From assembly GCA_017654935.2 (NCBI GenBank), contig CM065698.1, positions 45,307,122 to 45,371,121 of the forward strand: 64,000 bases of DNA. Reading direction: 5' to 3'. The notes below the pieces were generated by a model. It was given only the letters and a program-made list of their open reading frames with translations, searched no databases and was not told the origin of the DNA. Shown here piece by piece: positions 43,961 through 55,019 of the stretch (position 1 is its first letter; every line of letters begins with the position of its first letter). This DNA comes from Phymorhynchus buccinoides. Taxonomy: Eukaryota > Mollusca > Gastropoda > Neogastropoda > Raphitomidae. The position numbers and the translations under genes are program-made.

Positions 43961-46900
43961 TTGGTCATGTCTAATTACAAACAGCAAATACCTATATATA
44001 CACCCTATAGTTCCGGTCGGTCATCATATATCAAAGAAAGATCCACAGCAATAGACTTAACTCTAGTAAGCCCCGAAATGCTTAATAACTATAGTTGGAC
44101 GGTGAATACGGACCCTCTGGGCTCCGATCACTGCCCCATCACAGTAAAAATAAATCAAAGACCAGACACAATAGAAGCTAATAAACAACCTAAATTTAAC
44201 TATGACAAAGCTAACTGGACCATGTTCCAAACCACTTTATTAAATACAGACACTGAAAAACTACAAAATAATGACATAGAAACTTATTATAATAACATAC
44301 ATACTGCTATATACAAAGCTAGCGAAATAGCCATCCCAATTATATTCCCATCAAATTCAAAAGGAGACACACACAATAAGCCATGGTGGAACGATGACTG
44401 CAGAGAACACGTGAAACGTAAAAATAAAGCCTGCTTTCAGTGCTACAAATGCCCATCAGAACCTAACTTATTACAGAAACAACAATCTGAAAAAGAATGT
44501 GATCACACAATTCAAAAAGCTAAAAGAGACTATTTTACTAGTGAAACAGAACAAATAAACTTTAAAGACACCAGCAAAGTGTGGAAAAAGATCAAACAAA
44601 TCAATAATGATTATCAACGTCCGGAAACCCCATTAACATTAAATGGACATACAACAAAAAACAATAAAGAAAAAGCAGATATGCTAGGCCACGTTTTTGC
44701 TCGGGTAGGTCAAACCCAACACCTCCCCAAGGCAGAACAAAAACGTAGAAAAGAAAAAGCTACTGCCCCTAATAAATCAATGGACAACACTGATTTCATA
44801 AATGCACCCATCACAATTTCTGAATTAATAAACGCCTTAAACTCTATCCGTAATGTTAACAAAGCCACAGGACCAGATTTAATCTCATATAGAATTCTGA
44901 GACAACTACCTAAATCTTTCCTACAAGCACTTCATCAGTTTTACTCCAAATGCTGGGAAGAGGGTATTATCCCTAAAGCCTGGAAACAGGCACAAATAGT
45001 TCCAATTCTTAAACCCAGTAAATCACCCAAAGATCCCAAAAGTTATAGGCCTATATCTTTAACCCCCCATATAGGTAAACTTTTTGAAAAAATCACCAAC
45101 AATCGACTACAATACTTCTTGGAGAAGAACGATATCATTCCTAGATTTCAAGCTGGATTTCGTAAAAATCGTAGCTGTGCAGAACAAACTGCAAAACTAA
45201 GCTCTCACGTACGTAAAGCCTTGATTAAAAAACAAAAACTATTTGCTACATTCTTTGACATCAAAGGTGCCTACGACACAGTATGGCACGATAAATTATT
45301 ATGTAAAATAGACAAAATAGGCATTCATGGCAATATGTACAATTTTATCAAAGAATTTTTAACAGATAGGGTTATTCAAGTAAAAGTGGGACAAGCCACT
45401 TCTGCTACCCACCTTTTAAATATGGGCGTGCCACAAGGCAGCATAATCGCGCCAGCCCTGTTTAACATTATGGTTCACGATATAGATAAACTTCCATTCA
45501 AAGATTGCGATCAATCAATGTATGCAGATGACGTCGCAATCTGGACTAAAGTTAATAACAGAGAAAAGAAAACAAACTATAAAGAATCTCTTAAAAAACA
45601 TCAAAGAAACACTGACCTTGTTACATTTTACATGTTCATAAACGGCTTTTACTTGGCCCCCAACAAATGTGTATTTGTAGTGTTCTCAAGAACAAGAAAC
45701 ACTAAACTATCGGTTTTTATATATGACGATGAACTTAAACAATCAAGAACTGTAAAATTTTTAGGAGTTATTTTTAATGAAAACTTATCCTGGAACGAAC
45801 ACATACAACATTTAGCAAAAAAATCTTATTTTGCTCTACATATCATTAAAAAACTAACTACTCAGAAATGGGCGCAGGACCCTAAACTGCTTACTTATTT
45901 GGTACAAGCATTAGTAAGGAGCAGACTACTTTATGGATGTGAATCATTTTATACAGCCACAAAATCACAACTAAACATACTCGAAAAGATTGAAACTAGT
46001 GCCCTAAAAACAGCTCTGGGCATACCAAAATCGGCAGTAAATAACTTGGTTTATCGGGATATTGACTGGATTCCACTCCGTCATATCATAAAACTAAGAT
46101 GTGCAAACCTATTAACTAGAATTACTGCATCTAATATCTACTCTAAGAATGAATTTAACAAACTGTTTGGTACCTCTGAATGGGGTATGCACTGGGAGTC
46201 TCTAAAAAACAAAGCCCCAAGAACTTATGATAGAACTAAACACATTGATGAATTCACTAAATCCTTATTCCAAAAAGCTGAAGTATCAATAAACCAGGTT
46301 AACATTAACCCCAAATGGAAAGTCCCACAATGGGAACTAGAAGAACCAAACTATGATAAGGACCTACATGGCATCCATTGTAAGGCCAAGGCCCCTCATC
46401 TGTTAACCTTAAAAGCCAAAGAAAAGATACATGGCTTACAACAACACTTGTTGGTGTACACAGATGGATCAAAACTATCCAATGACCAAATAGGCTGTGC
46501 TTTTTATATTCCATCATTAAAAATAACTAAAAGCTTTCAACTTAATAAGGAAATTTCCATTTTTAGCGCTGAACTCTGGGCTATTTTACAAGCCTGTATA
46601 TTTTTAAATGAGTTACCAAGATCTCTAATTAGCGCTTACATACTAACTGATTCCCTGTCCTCAATTCAAGCCATCCAGAATAAAACTAATAATCGCCAAT
46701 CTACAATACAAGAAATTCTACACATAATCCATCAAATAAAACTGAAAGGTACTGACGTTACTTTATCATGGATTCCTTCCCATAGTGATATTTCAGGAAA
46801 TGACAGAGCCGACTGGGCGGCCAAAAAAGCGGCTAACGGTCAGCTAGGTCTTAAACAAGATATTGGACTATCCATCTCCGAAATTAAAAACGTACTTAAA

Positions 46901-47278
46901 AGAACAATTAAACAAGTATGGATTCTTGAACTCCATAAGTATGCCCAAAAACACTCCTGGGATAACGAGGTAGTTAAAGGGGGCTTGTTTTTACAAGTCC
47001 CACACTATCTATTAGCTTTAATTTTTCGATTACGAACCCAATCTTACCTTTGTAAATATACCACTATTTTTTGTACCTGTGGAGAAAATCTCTCCCTAAA
47101 ACATCTAATTAACTGTGATAAACATCAAAATCAGTTCGGTACCATCAAGAGTATTCTCGAGTCGGACAATATCCCATTTAACGAAAATACCATAATAAAT
47201 AAAGGACCTAGAGATTGGTCCACCCTCATTTTATTTGTAAAAACCCTACATCAATCTGAGTTAGGACATTTCTTTTAA
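43961..47278 (+). CDS. Element C ORF2: RT-RNase H, 5'-truncated but open
   Basis: An open 1105-codon frame begins in the middle of the endonuclease. TAIDLTLVSPE and GSDHCPI are present, but the NILQWN, LQS and GDFNAH boxes are absent. RT is intact: SYRPISLTPHIGKLFEK, FFDIKGAYD, MGVPQGSIIAP, MYADDVAIW (~45520). RNase H is intact: YTDGSKLSNDQIGCAF, SAELWAI, LTDSLSSIQA, GNDRADWAAK. The C-terminal knuckle is CTCGENLSLKHLINC. The missing 5' end and ORF1 fit a 5'-truncated insertion. The long open frame despite truncation suggests it is fairly young. The given start is the first codon of the frame, not a known start. Confidence 0.88.
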   Translation: MVMSNYKQQIPIYTPYSSGRSSYIKERSTAIDLTLVSPEMLNNYSWTVNTDPLGSDHCPITVKINQRPDTIEANKQPKFNYDKANWTMFQTTLLNTDTEKLQNNDIETYYNNIHTAIYKASEIAIPIIFPSNSKGDTHNKPWWNDDCREHVKRKNKACFQCYKCPSEPNLLQKQQSEKECDHTIQKAKRDYFTSETEQINFKDTSKVWKKIKQINNDYQRPETPLTLNGHTTKNNKEKADMLGHVFARVGQTQHLPKAEQKRRKEKATAPNKSMDNTDFINAPITISELINALNSIRNVNKATGPDLISYRILRQLPKSFLQALHQFYSKCWEEGIIPKAWKQAQIVPILKPSKSPKDPKSYRPISLTPHIGKLFEKITNNRLQYFLEKNDIIPRFQAGFRKNRSCAEQTAKLSSHVRKALIKKQKLFATFFDIKGAYDTVWHDKLLCKIDKIGIHGNMYNFIKEFLTDRVIQVKVGQATSATHLLNMGVPQGSIIAPALFNIMVHDIDKLPFKDCDQSMYADDVAIWTKVNNREKKTNYKESLKKHQRNTDLVTFYMFINGFYLAPNKCVFVVFSRTRNTKLSVFIYDDELKQSRTVKFLGVIFNENLSWNEHIQHLAKKSYFALHIIKKLTTQKWAQDPKLLTYLVQALVRSRLLYGCESFYTATKSQLNILEKIETSALKTALGIPKSAVNNLVYRDIDWIPLRHIIKLRCANLLTRITASNIYSKNEFNKLFGTSEWGMHWESLKNKAPRTYDRTKHIDEFTKSLFQKAEVSINQVNINPKWKVPQWELEEPNYDKDLHGIHCKAKAPHLLTLKAKEKIHGLQQHLLVYTDGSKLSNDQIGCAFYIPSLKITKSFQLNKEISIFSAELWAILQACIFLNELPRSLISAYILTDSLSSIQAIQNKTNNRQSTIQEILHIIHQIKLKGTDVTLSWIPSHSDISGNDRADWAAKKAANGQLGLKQDIGLSISEIKNVLKRTIKQVWILELHKYAQKHSWDNEVVKGGLFLQVPHYLLALIFRLRTQSYLCKYTTIFCTCGENLSLKHLINCDKHQNQFGTIKSILESDNIPFNENTIINKGPRDWSTLILFVKTLHQSELGHFF

Positions 47279-47760
47279 ACTTTTATCTCTGTTTTACAGA
47301 TAAGTATTTTAAAAATGTAAATTTAGGACCGACTCAGGTCCTCTTCTTTTAAAACAATGTAAATAGGGATCCTGATACGGAACCATGTTATGTAGGCATC
47401 CAAAATCGGATCATTTTATTAATAAAAAGACTATGTAAATATTTTAACAAATTAAAGGCCTATTTTCGATTTTTATCTAAATGTTATCTTTTAACCGTGG
47501 CCCTGGAAATTTTAACCCGGAGGGAGCAAGCGCTTAACTCACTTTAACACCGGAGGCATAGTATAAAACTAAGACTTATTGACGAAATAAAAATAACATC
47601 TCGATAAGAAATTTCTCTAAGTCTCGTCCCATTAACTTTTAACTTTCAATTTTATTTATAGTTCTCTCTTTTTTACACAAAAATCTTGAAATAATGTCCC
47701 ATATGGGCTTTTTAAGTCAAAGAGGACGTAAAAACAGAAAACACAGGTCGGTCATCACAG
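47279..47760 (+). mobile_element. Element C 3' UTR
   Basis: AT-rich, with CCTGGAAATTTTAACCCGGA (47502-47521) and a conserved terminal word AATGTCCCATATGGGCTTTT (47693-47712) followed by AGAGGACGTAAA. Both recur in the 3' parts of D and E, which marks this as the 3' end of C. Confidence 0.55.
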
Positions 47761-49124
47761 TACGACGGCTTGCTGACGGAAGATGGGCACCCACCACTCT
47801 TGAGCCGCTCCCGCCAGCACCGCCGTACGACAGACCGGTTCTACATTGGGGCACCATTCTTGCTCCGGTCTACCGTTGAGCAACACTTCACCCACCTCCG
47901 TTCGCCTCTGCGTTTCCTGAGGCAGTCTTTTTCGTTAGTGAGTATAAATAAGGAATAGGGTTTTGTTTTTTTACAGTTTTTTTTGCAGTATGATGTGTTA
48001 TTCAGCTGCCTAGTGTAGGGTCGTAGGACATATCACAAAAGTGGTATACCCAGGAGGACTGCGCCGGCCATAGAGCCAGGTCACAGCAGGACTCCTGGGA
48101 GTAGGGCCTAGGACCTGAAGTTAGCTAGTTTTTTACTGGACTTTTTACCTTTGCTCACTATCTTTTTTTTTGACTTTTCAATGTCGTTCTCGCGTTCCTA
48201 TCATTCCCTCCACTCGTAGGCTACGGCCTGGTGGACACGGACTTCATAGACTAGGATTCTTGTAGGGCAGTTCCACACTCTGTTAGGGTTCCCGCCAGCC
48301 TCCTAAGTTGTTGGAGGAGCTTGTGCGCGGGCAAATAAATTAGTCAGAATAGGAGTTAGGTGAATAAACCAATAGGTCTGTCCTGTCTCTCCAAATCTTT
48401 TGGATACTCTTTAACTTATTGCCGTAGGGAAACGTAGGTGTGAATTTAGGCGTAAATATAAATGAATACATTTGTTTGTTAAAATACCAAGTTAAATTGA
48501 TTTGTATAAGGATAAGAAAAACAGGACTGTTCTTTTTCGAACAGACACTAAAATGCAAGTTTTTTTTTACTAAGATAGGAGTCTAAAAATCCATAGCATC
48601 TAAACAGAATAAATAAGAATTTTGTAAACTTTGGTGCTTAAATAGCACAAGATAACACTTATCTATTTAATAAAAATAATATTTTTTTGCTAAAACTAAG
48701 TAGTGATCCCTCCAGTGGACATGGAGGGAGTTTGATAGAAAAGGTGATAAAATTCCAAACTAGAATCTCGGAAAAACTAAACCTTTATAGAGGCTGTCAC
48801 GACCTGCACTGTGACACCACAGGTTAGGATAGCTCCACCCTGATTGGTCGCCCTCGTTTGCGAAAGGTTCCCATTGGTTCCTTTCGTAGACATTTGGCTT
48901 CAAGTCAAAAATAGTAGCACAAGTGGTTAATCCACGGCTAAAAAATCCCAGCGATCTGATTGGTCGCTGGGAATAACGAAAAGATACGCTGTGTTGTTCC
49001 TTCCCAACCGTTGGTAGGAAGGAGCAATACTTAGAGAAATATATTGTAATCAGAAAACTAACTTTGAATTTTGTTCTTTGAACAAACTAAATTTCATAAC
49101 TAGTCATAAGTTAAACAATAAAAC
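47761..49124 (+). mobile_element. Probable 5' region of element D
   Basis: 1.36 kb without a coding frame. It contains hairpin-prone segments (AGGAGGACTGCGCC ... GCAGGACTCCTGGGAG, ~48050-48106). Near 48830-48975 there are three inverted CCAAT words: GATTGGTC twice and CCATTGGTT once. Together with the 180 bp to ATG 49125, this region is a candidate internal promoter and 5' UTR. Where C ends and D begins is not certain. Confidence 0.4.
48832..48975 (+). promoter_or_regulatory. Candidate element D promoter with CCAAT boxes
   Basis: TGATTGGTCG at ~48840 and ~48958 and CCCATTGGTTCC at ~48868 lie ~150-290 bp before ORF1. Clustered CCAAT (NF-Y type) sites are common in TATA-less promoters. A TATA box or initiator is not apparent. 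Inference only. Confidence 0.3.
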
Positions 49125-51191
49125 ATGAGTTCGTCTGGGTCTCAAAAGAAAAGTGGGCTAGTAAATCCTGGGACAACGTCCCAGAGGACCCTTTCACCTC
49201 AACCAAACACAGAAAAAGAAGATCATGTACATTTCAGTGATTCAGAGTCTGAATCTGCCGCCATGGAAGACTCACCACAGTCACCAGAGGCTGCAGATCC
49301 TCTAAACGACTCAGTTTTTTCCAAAGACATAAATGACGAAACCAGCTTTACGTTGGTACAGAACCGAAAAAAAAGATCCAGAAATGAAGGGCTTTCAGAC
49401 TCTAACTCGGACAAATCTAATGATCCACTCCCAAATGAAAAGAAAATAAGGGAAGAGCTGAAAGATATGGACGACAATCCACCCCCCTTTCTGCCCCCAA
49501 ATCAAGAGATTGAGACCCAGTCAAAGGTCCAGATCGAGGAACTAGAGACTGTTGAAACAAACAAAGAAAAAGAGGGCCAACGGCCCTGTCAATCTGAGTC
49601 TGCCCCGGGGGCTGCCGAGGAACCTGGTTCCAAGACAGCCTCTGGGACAGGGAACAGAAATAAAACAAATACAAACTCAAGGCCAGTAAGACAGGGAGAC
49701 CAACCCCCACCAGTGTTTTTGCAGTTCCCAGTGGTTCTGGAGGACCTGGGCACAGGCTCGGCCACGCTCAGGTCCCTCGGACCCACAACTAGTTACAATA
49801 TGTGGTGCCAGACCACGGGGCCCATACTTAGTCAGAGACCCCTGTCGAATAACAGATATTTGATAGGGTGTCGTTCGGAAAAACAACAACGCATCCTGGC
49901 TGGGATGAATAAACTTGCACAAATTAACATTAAATGTACAATCCCAACTGCCACAACGGAAGGAGTGATTAAGGCAATTCCTCACGAAGAAAGTTGTGAT
50001 GAAATAAAGAGATTAATACCAGGTGCCAAACAAGTAACCAGACTTAAAAATAAGGACGGGAGTGACTCTAGGGCCGTCAGAATCACGTTTGACAGGACTA
50101 CCCTCCCGTCACTAGTCAAACTGAATGCGGAAGAATTCAAAGTACACCCTTACGTGGCTCCAGTCCGTAAATGCAGGAAGTGCTCCAGGCTGGGACACAG
50201 TCAAGATCAATGCAGATCAAAAAGGGAAATCTGTGTGAGGTGTGCCCAGCCTGGACACAATATCAAAGAGTGTAAAACACAAACGCTGAAATGCATTAAC
50301 TGTATGGGAGAACATTCGGCTGCGTACCAGGGCTGTCCCCAATATCAATTGCGCTTGAAAGCTAATAGAATCAGAGCAGAGACCTTCTTGCCCTATTCGG
50401 AGGCCATTAAGAAGGCTAAGGTCGCTCTAAACGAAGAAAAAACACTCAAAGAACAAAGAAGGCCACCTCCACATTTGCCACCAGATGGGGCATGGAGAAC
50501 CAAAGAGAGAGGCCCTCCGGGGAGGGCACAGATAACTACTTTTGCAGACAAAGTGAGGGGAGTTGCGGACCGGGAGACTGTGGGGGATCCAGTCCAGGAC
50601 CCCCCCAGCGACCCGGAACATGCACCCCCTACCACCAGAATAACCAGAAAGAGAATTCTTTCAAAAAGAAAAAGATTGAACAGCAACAAAAAGAGACTTT
50701 TAAAAGCCAAAGCTACCCTTTTAACCCAACAACAAAAACAAGCCTCAGAGAAAACCATCGAGGCACTTGTGGCGGACCAGATCCAGAAACAGACAGAGAC
50801 AATGATGACGTGTATGACTAAACATATGGACAAACTAATGACGGACTTTCAAGACAAAATGACACAAAAACTGGATCTGAGTCCGCCCCGGGAGACCAAC
50901 ACACTAGCTACACCCATTGACTTAAAACAAATACAGCAAATGGAACAACAAGTAACAAATAAATCCCCAGGAGAGGAGCTCATAACTAAAGTTCTCATCT
51001 CCTTAGTAAAGGCCAGAACTGGTAACAAACCCAAATTGCTCCTTGACGGTTTGGTGGCCCTCCTCCCACCAAGTGATCAGTCCCCCATTCCCACCACACA
51101 AGGCAGTAATCTGTATCGTCTGGCTCAGTTGGTTTGCGAACCGACTGAGGCTTCCAGGCGATACAGATATGTGTCGCATAAAGCCCTGTAA
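49125..51191 (+). CDS. Element D ORF1: intact 688-residue zinc-knuckle protein
   Basis: An unbroken frame from ATG 49125 (ACATGAGTTC context) to TAA 51189-51191. Residues 1-190 are acidic and polar, probably disordered. ~195-330 is the conserved PPVFLQFPVVLEDLGTGSAT to EGVIKAIPHEE core, likely RNA-binding. Three knuckles follow from residue 350: CRKCSRLGHSQDQC, CVRCAQPGHNIKEC, CINCMGEHSAAYQGC. After them comes QYQLRLKANRIRAETFLPYS. A basic patch (TRKRILSKRKRL) and a long amphipathic helix (KTIEALVADQIQKQTETMMT) could mediate multimerisation. This role of coating element RNA and chaperoning strand transfer is known for I-group ORF1 proteins. Its openness suggests D was active recently. Confidence 0.9.
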   Translation: MSSSGSQKKSGLVNPGTTSQRTLSPQPNTEKEDHVHFSDSESESAAMEDSPQSPEAADPLNDSVFSKDINDETSFTLVQNRKKRSRNEGLSDSNSDKSNDPLPNEKKIREELKDMDDNPPPFLPPNQEIETQSKVQIEELETVETNKEKEGQRPCQSESAPGAAEEPGSKTASGTGNRNKTNTNSRPVRQGDQPPPVFLQFPVVLEDLGTGSATLRSLGPTTSYNMWCQTTGPILSQRPLSNNRYLIGCRSEKQQRILAGMNKLAQINIKCTIPTATTEGVIKAIPHEESCDEIKRLIPGAKQVTRLKNKDGSDSRAVRITFDRTTLPSLVKLNAEEFKVHPYVAPVRKCRKCSRLGHSQDQCRSKREICVRCAQPGHNIKECKTQTLKCINCMGEHSAAYQGCPQYQLRLKANRIRAETFLPYSEAIKKAKVALNEEKTLKEQRRPPPHLPPDGAWRTKERGPPGRAQITTFADKVRGVADRETVGDPVQDPPSDPEHAPPTTRITRKRILSKRKRLNSNKKRLLKAKATLLTQQQKQASEKTIEALVADQIQKQTETMMTCMTKHMDKLMTDFQDKMTQKLDLSPPRETNTLATPIDLKQIQQMEQQVTNKSPGEELITKVLISLVKARTGNKPKLLLDGLVALLPPSDQSPIPTTQGSNLYRLAQLVCEPTEASRRYRYVSHKAL

Positions 51192-51218
51192 GTTTCTTGA
51201 AAGAAACAGTTTAATTAA

Positions 51219-54200
51219 AATCCAGTTAAAACACTCCTGTCTTCTTCTTCGGTTAACATTCTTCAGTGGAACTGCAGAGCAGCTTCCTCCAACATAGACT
51301 TTTTGATAAATTTTCTGGCTACAAACACAACTCAATATCACATTCTCTGTATCCAATCATTAAATTGCACAGTTGGAAATTTACCTCGAATAGATGGTTT
51401 TTGCCACCCTCCATCAATTAGTAACTCACTAGATAAGGTAAAAACAGCAACCTACGTAAGGAAAAATATAGGCTATAATAACATTGCCTCGCCAATTACA
51501 AATATTGACACAATTCAATACTCTAATACTATACAAATTCATCTAAAAGATCACCCCCTACATATAGTAAACGTATACTACCCACAGGGATACAAAAAGG
51601 CTCCCATAACTAACTGGCTCAGTTCTTTGCCCCTAACTTGCTCCTGGGCTGTGTTGGGAGATTTTAATGCTCACCACATAGCCTGGGAGCACAATTGTAC
51701 AAGAAATGAAGATCAGACACTAATGGACGACATTAATTAATCTAATCTGGTCCTACTTAACGATGGGACGAACACAAGGTATCCTGACATACAAAATAAT
51801 AAAGCTACCACTGTGGACTTAACCTTGATCAGTCCACAGTTATATACAAAGACGGACTGGTGCCCCCTAATAGATCCCCTGGGTTCAGACCATAGGCCTA
51901 TTTCAATAGAGATTGGTGCATATATAGATGATTCGGAAGACTTGCCCCCGAAAAAATTTCTATACGAAAAAGCCAATTGGGAAGTTTTTAAAGCAATTTT
52001 AGAGAAACATACTCCAAATGAAGTAGAACATACAGAACATAGAAATACACTATAAAAATATCCATACACAAATTTTAGAAGCTAGTACACTAGCCATTCC
52101 CATGAGCGCACAGTCCTCAGAAAAGATCAACCAGACCAGAAATAATCCCTGGTGGAACGAGGACTGTGCTGAAGTAGTAAAAGATAAACATAAGGCAAGT
52201 AACAGATTTAATAAATACCCCACAGAAGAAAATTTCAACGACAAAAAAATCAAAGAGAAACACAGCAAAAATGTTTAGCTAAATCCAAATTGGAGTATTT
52301 TACTAACGAAAAGATAACTGATTTCAAAGACCTAGGGAAAGCCTGGAAGAGGCTAAAAAGGTTAAAACTTAGTGGTTTTTCTAGAAAGACAAGGTTAACG
52401 GTAAACAACAAATCAACAACATCAAATATCGAAACAGCTAACGTGTTAGCTGAAACCTTCAGTAAAGCTAGCCAAACCAATGCTTTGCCACCACAAGAAC
52501 AAGAAAGAAGAAATAGCATTCCTGCTTTTAATAAATCCACGGACAATTCTAACCCTATAAATTCCCCAATCAAATATACCGAGCTTGCTAGAGCCCTTCG
52601 CAGTATAAAAAAGGTAAATAAAGCAACAAGAGGTGATATCATCTCCTACAAGATAATAAAACAATTACCCCCAAATTATTTACAAATTTTACATGGTTTC
52701 TATTCCAGATGTTGGGAGGGGGGGGAAATTCCACAAGCTTGGAAAGAGGCCCAAGTAATAGGGATCCCTAAACCCGGAAAACCGAAGAGGGATCCCAAAA
52801 GTTACCGGCCTATCTCCCTCACCCCTCATCTGGGTAAAGTCTATGAAAGGATCGTGAGAACACGATTAGATTACTTTTTACCAAAAAATAACATTTTGCC
52901 CCCCTTCCAAGCAGGTTTTCGAAAAAATCGATCCTGTATGGAACAAGTAGTTAAATTGACCTCCCATGTCAAAAGAGCGTTTAATCGCCGAAGAATCATA
53001 CTATCTACGTTCTTTGACATCAAAGGGGCGTACGACTCAGTTTGGCATGGGAGGTTACTTCAAAAAATTAGCAGGCTCGGTATTGCGGGCAACACGTTTA
53101 ATTTTATTAAAGCCTTTTTAGAGAATAGAAAGATGAGAGTTAACGTGGGACAGTCCCTGTCCAGAGTTTACACCTTGGACATGGGCGTCCCACAGGGGAG
53201 CATGATTGCACCAACTCTGTTTAACATCATGCTCCACGACATACAGAGCATACCATTGGGAAAATCAAAAATTTCTATGTATGCCGATGATATCGCGATA
53301 TGGACACCCCCAAATACAAAAAAATACTTATTAATGCATAAAGAACATCAACGCCATATAACAGCTATAGCAACGTACCTCCAGGATAATGGCTTTTCAT
53401 TGTCACAGGACAATTGCGAATTTATGGTCTTTTCTAACAAAAGAGACAAAACTGATTTCACAATAGACATACTAGGTACGGGAAAAAAACAGAGCACAAA
53501 AGTTAAATTCTTGGGAGTCATTCTTACTCCTACGTTAAATTGGACACCACACATTGAACACACAGCAAAAAAGGCTTCGCAAGCCTTAAATTTTATCAAA
53601 GTAATATCTAAAGAAAGATGGGCTAAGGACCCAAAATTCTTGGTTAACCTGGTTAGGGCCCTGGTGCGCAGCCGATTGACCTACGGAATGGAAGCCTTTC
53701 ACTCGTTAACTAAAAGTCAGTTTTTAAAACTACAAGCTATAGAGACTAAGGCACTTAAAATTGCACTCGGTGTCCCTGTGTACGCAGTAAACAAGTTAGT
53801 GTACAGGGACATCGGGTGGCTGCCATTAGATAACTTGATGACGGTAAACTGTGCCAATTTTCTAATACGCTGGTATGCAGCCAAAACAGAATCATTTAAA
53901 GAATTCAAAATGAATATGATAGACCCTTTTTTGAATTATGAGACCAAAAAGAAAAAAAATCCCACAGCAAGTGATAAGAACACCAATATTATTCATTTCT
54001 CAGCTAATTTGTTTAAAGAGGCTAACCTGGACTTGCAGGATGTCTCACTACACCCTTCGGCGTGCTTTCCCCCATGGGAAAGAGAAGAAATCCAATACGA
54101 TACAACCTTAAATAGCAAATTTTCGAAAGAAGAGGTCAATCTAATAAGCACAGCAGCTAAAGAAAAAATTGAAGCAGCAAAATATCATTTACAAATTTAT

Positions 54201-55019
54201 ACTGATGGTTCTAAAATTGACCATAAGGTGGGGTGTGCTTTTACCATCCCCACCTTAGAAATAACAAAATCCTTTCAATTAAACGACCATCTTTCGATTT
54301 TCAGTGCCGAGTTATGGGCAATACTCGAAGTATGCTCCTTCCTAAACAATCTAACTAATCCCCCAATAAATGTAGTTATCTACACAGACTCACTATCCTC
54401 CATCCAGGCCCTTCAGGGAGAAACAAACAACAGACTGGAAATTATAAACGAAATCAGAATATTAATACATCAAATTATACTTAAGGGAACTTCAATTGTC
54501 ATAACCTGGATACCCTCCCATTGTGGGATATTGGGCAATGACCGAGCCGATAGGGCGGCCAAAAATGCCGCTGAAGAAAGATCGGGTACCCTAATTAACA
54601 TTAAACTATCTATAAAAGAATCCAAAAGTAAACTAAAAAGAGCAGCATTCCAAGAGTGGAGCAGAGAGCTAGAAAGCTATGCCAAAGCCCACTCTTGGGA
54701 CCACATAATAGTAAAAGGCGGCCTTTTTCTGCCTATTAAACCAAGTTTACAATCATTAATTTTCAGACTAAGAACCAGCTCAAATCCATGTACATACATC
54801 GAAGTAAAATGTGAATGTGGGAAAACCCTCAACATGGAACATCTTTTTAATCCATGCGCAAATATTACAAAAGAATTGAATTCACTCATTCAAAAACTTA
54901 AAATATATCATATAACGTTCTCTAAACTAATAATACAAAAGCACACAACAGAAGGGTGGGCCCCTTTGGTCTGGCTGGCCGAAGCCTTAGTCAAAACTTC
55001 CTTTGGTCAGCATTTTTGA
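51219..55019 (+). pseudogene. Element D ORF2: endonuclease-RT-RNase H with three breaks
   Basis: The frame opens at 51219 after TAA, TGA and TAA codons that separate it from ORF1 in the same register. It reads VNILQWNCRA with no ATG. The Glu box is LCIQS, and GDFNAHH is at ~51660. An in-frame TAA (51738-51740) falls between DDIN and SNLVLLND. Two compensating shifts near 52035 and 52245 bracket NNPWWNEDC. From ~52270 to the stop at 55017-55019 the frame is intact. It contains SYRPISLTPHLGKVYERIV, FFDIKGAYD, MGVPQGSMIAP, YADD (~53281), YTDGSK, SAELWAI, TDSLSS, GNDRAD and the knuckle CECGKTLNMEHLFNPC. KATRGD replaces the usual KATGxD, a point oddity. With only three lesions it is a young dead copy. 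Confidence 0.88.

Noticed and set aside
49223..50833. Minus-strand frames under element D ORF1
   Set aside because: Shadows of the plus-strand ORF1, which has zinc knuckles and relatives in A and B.
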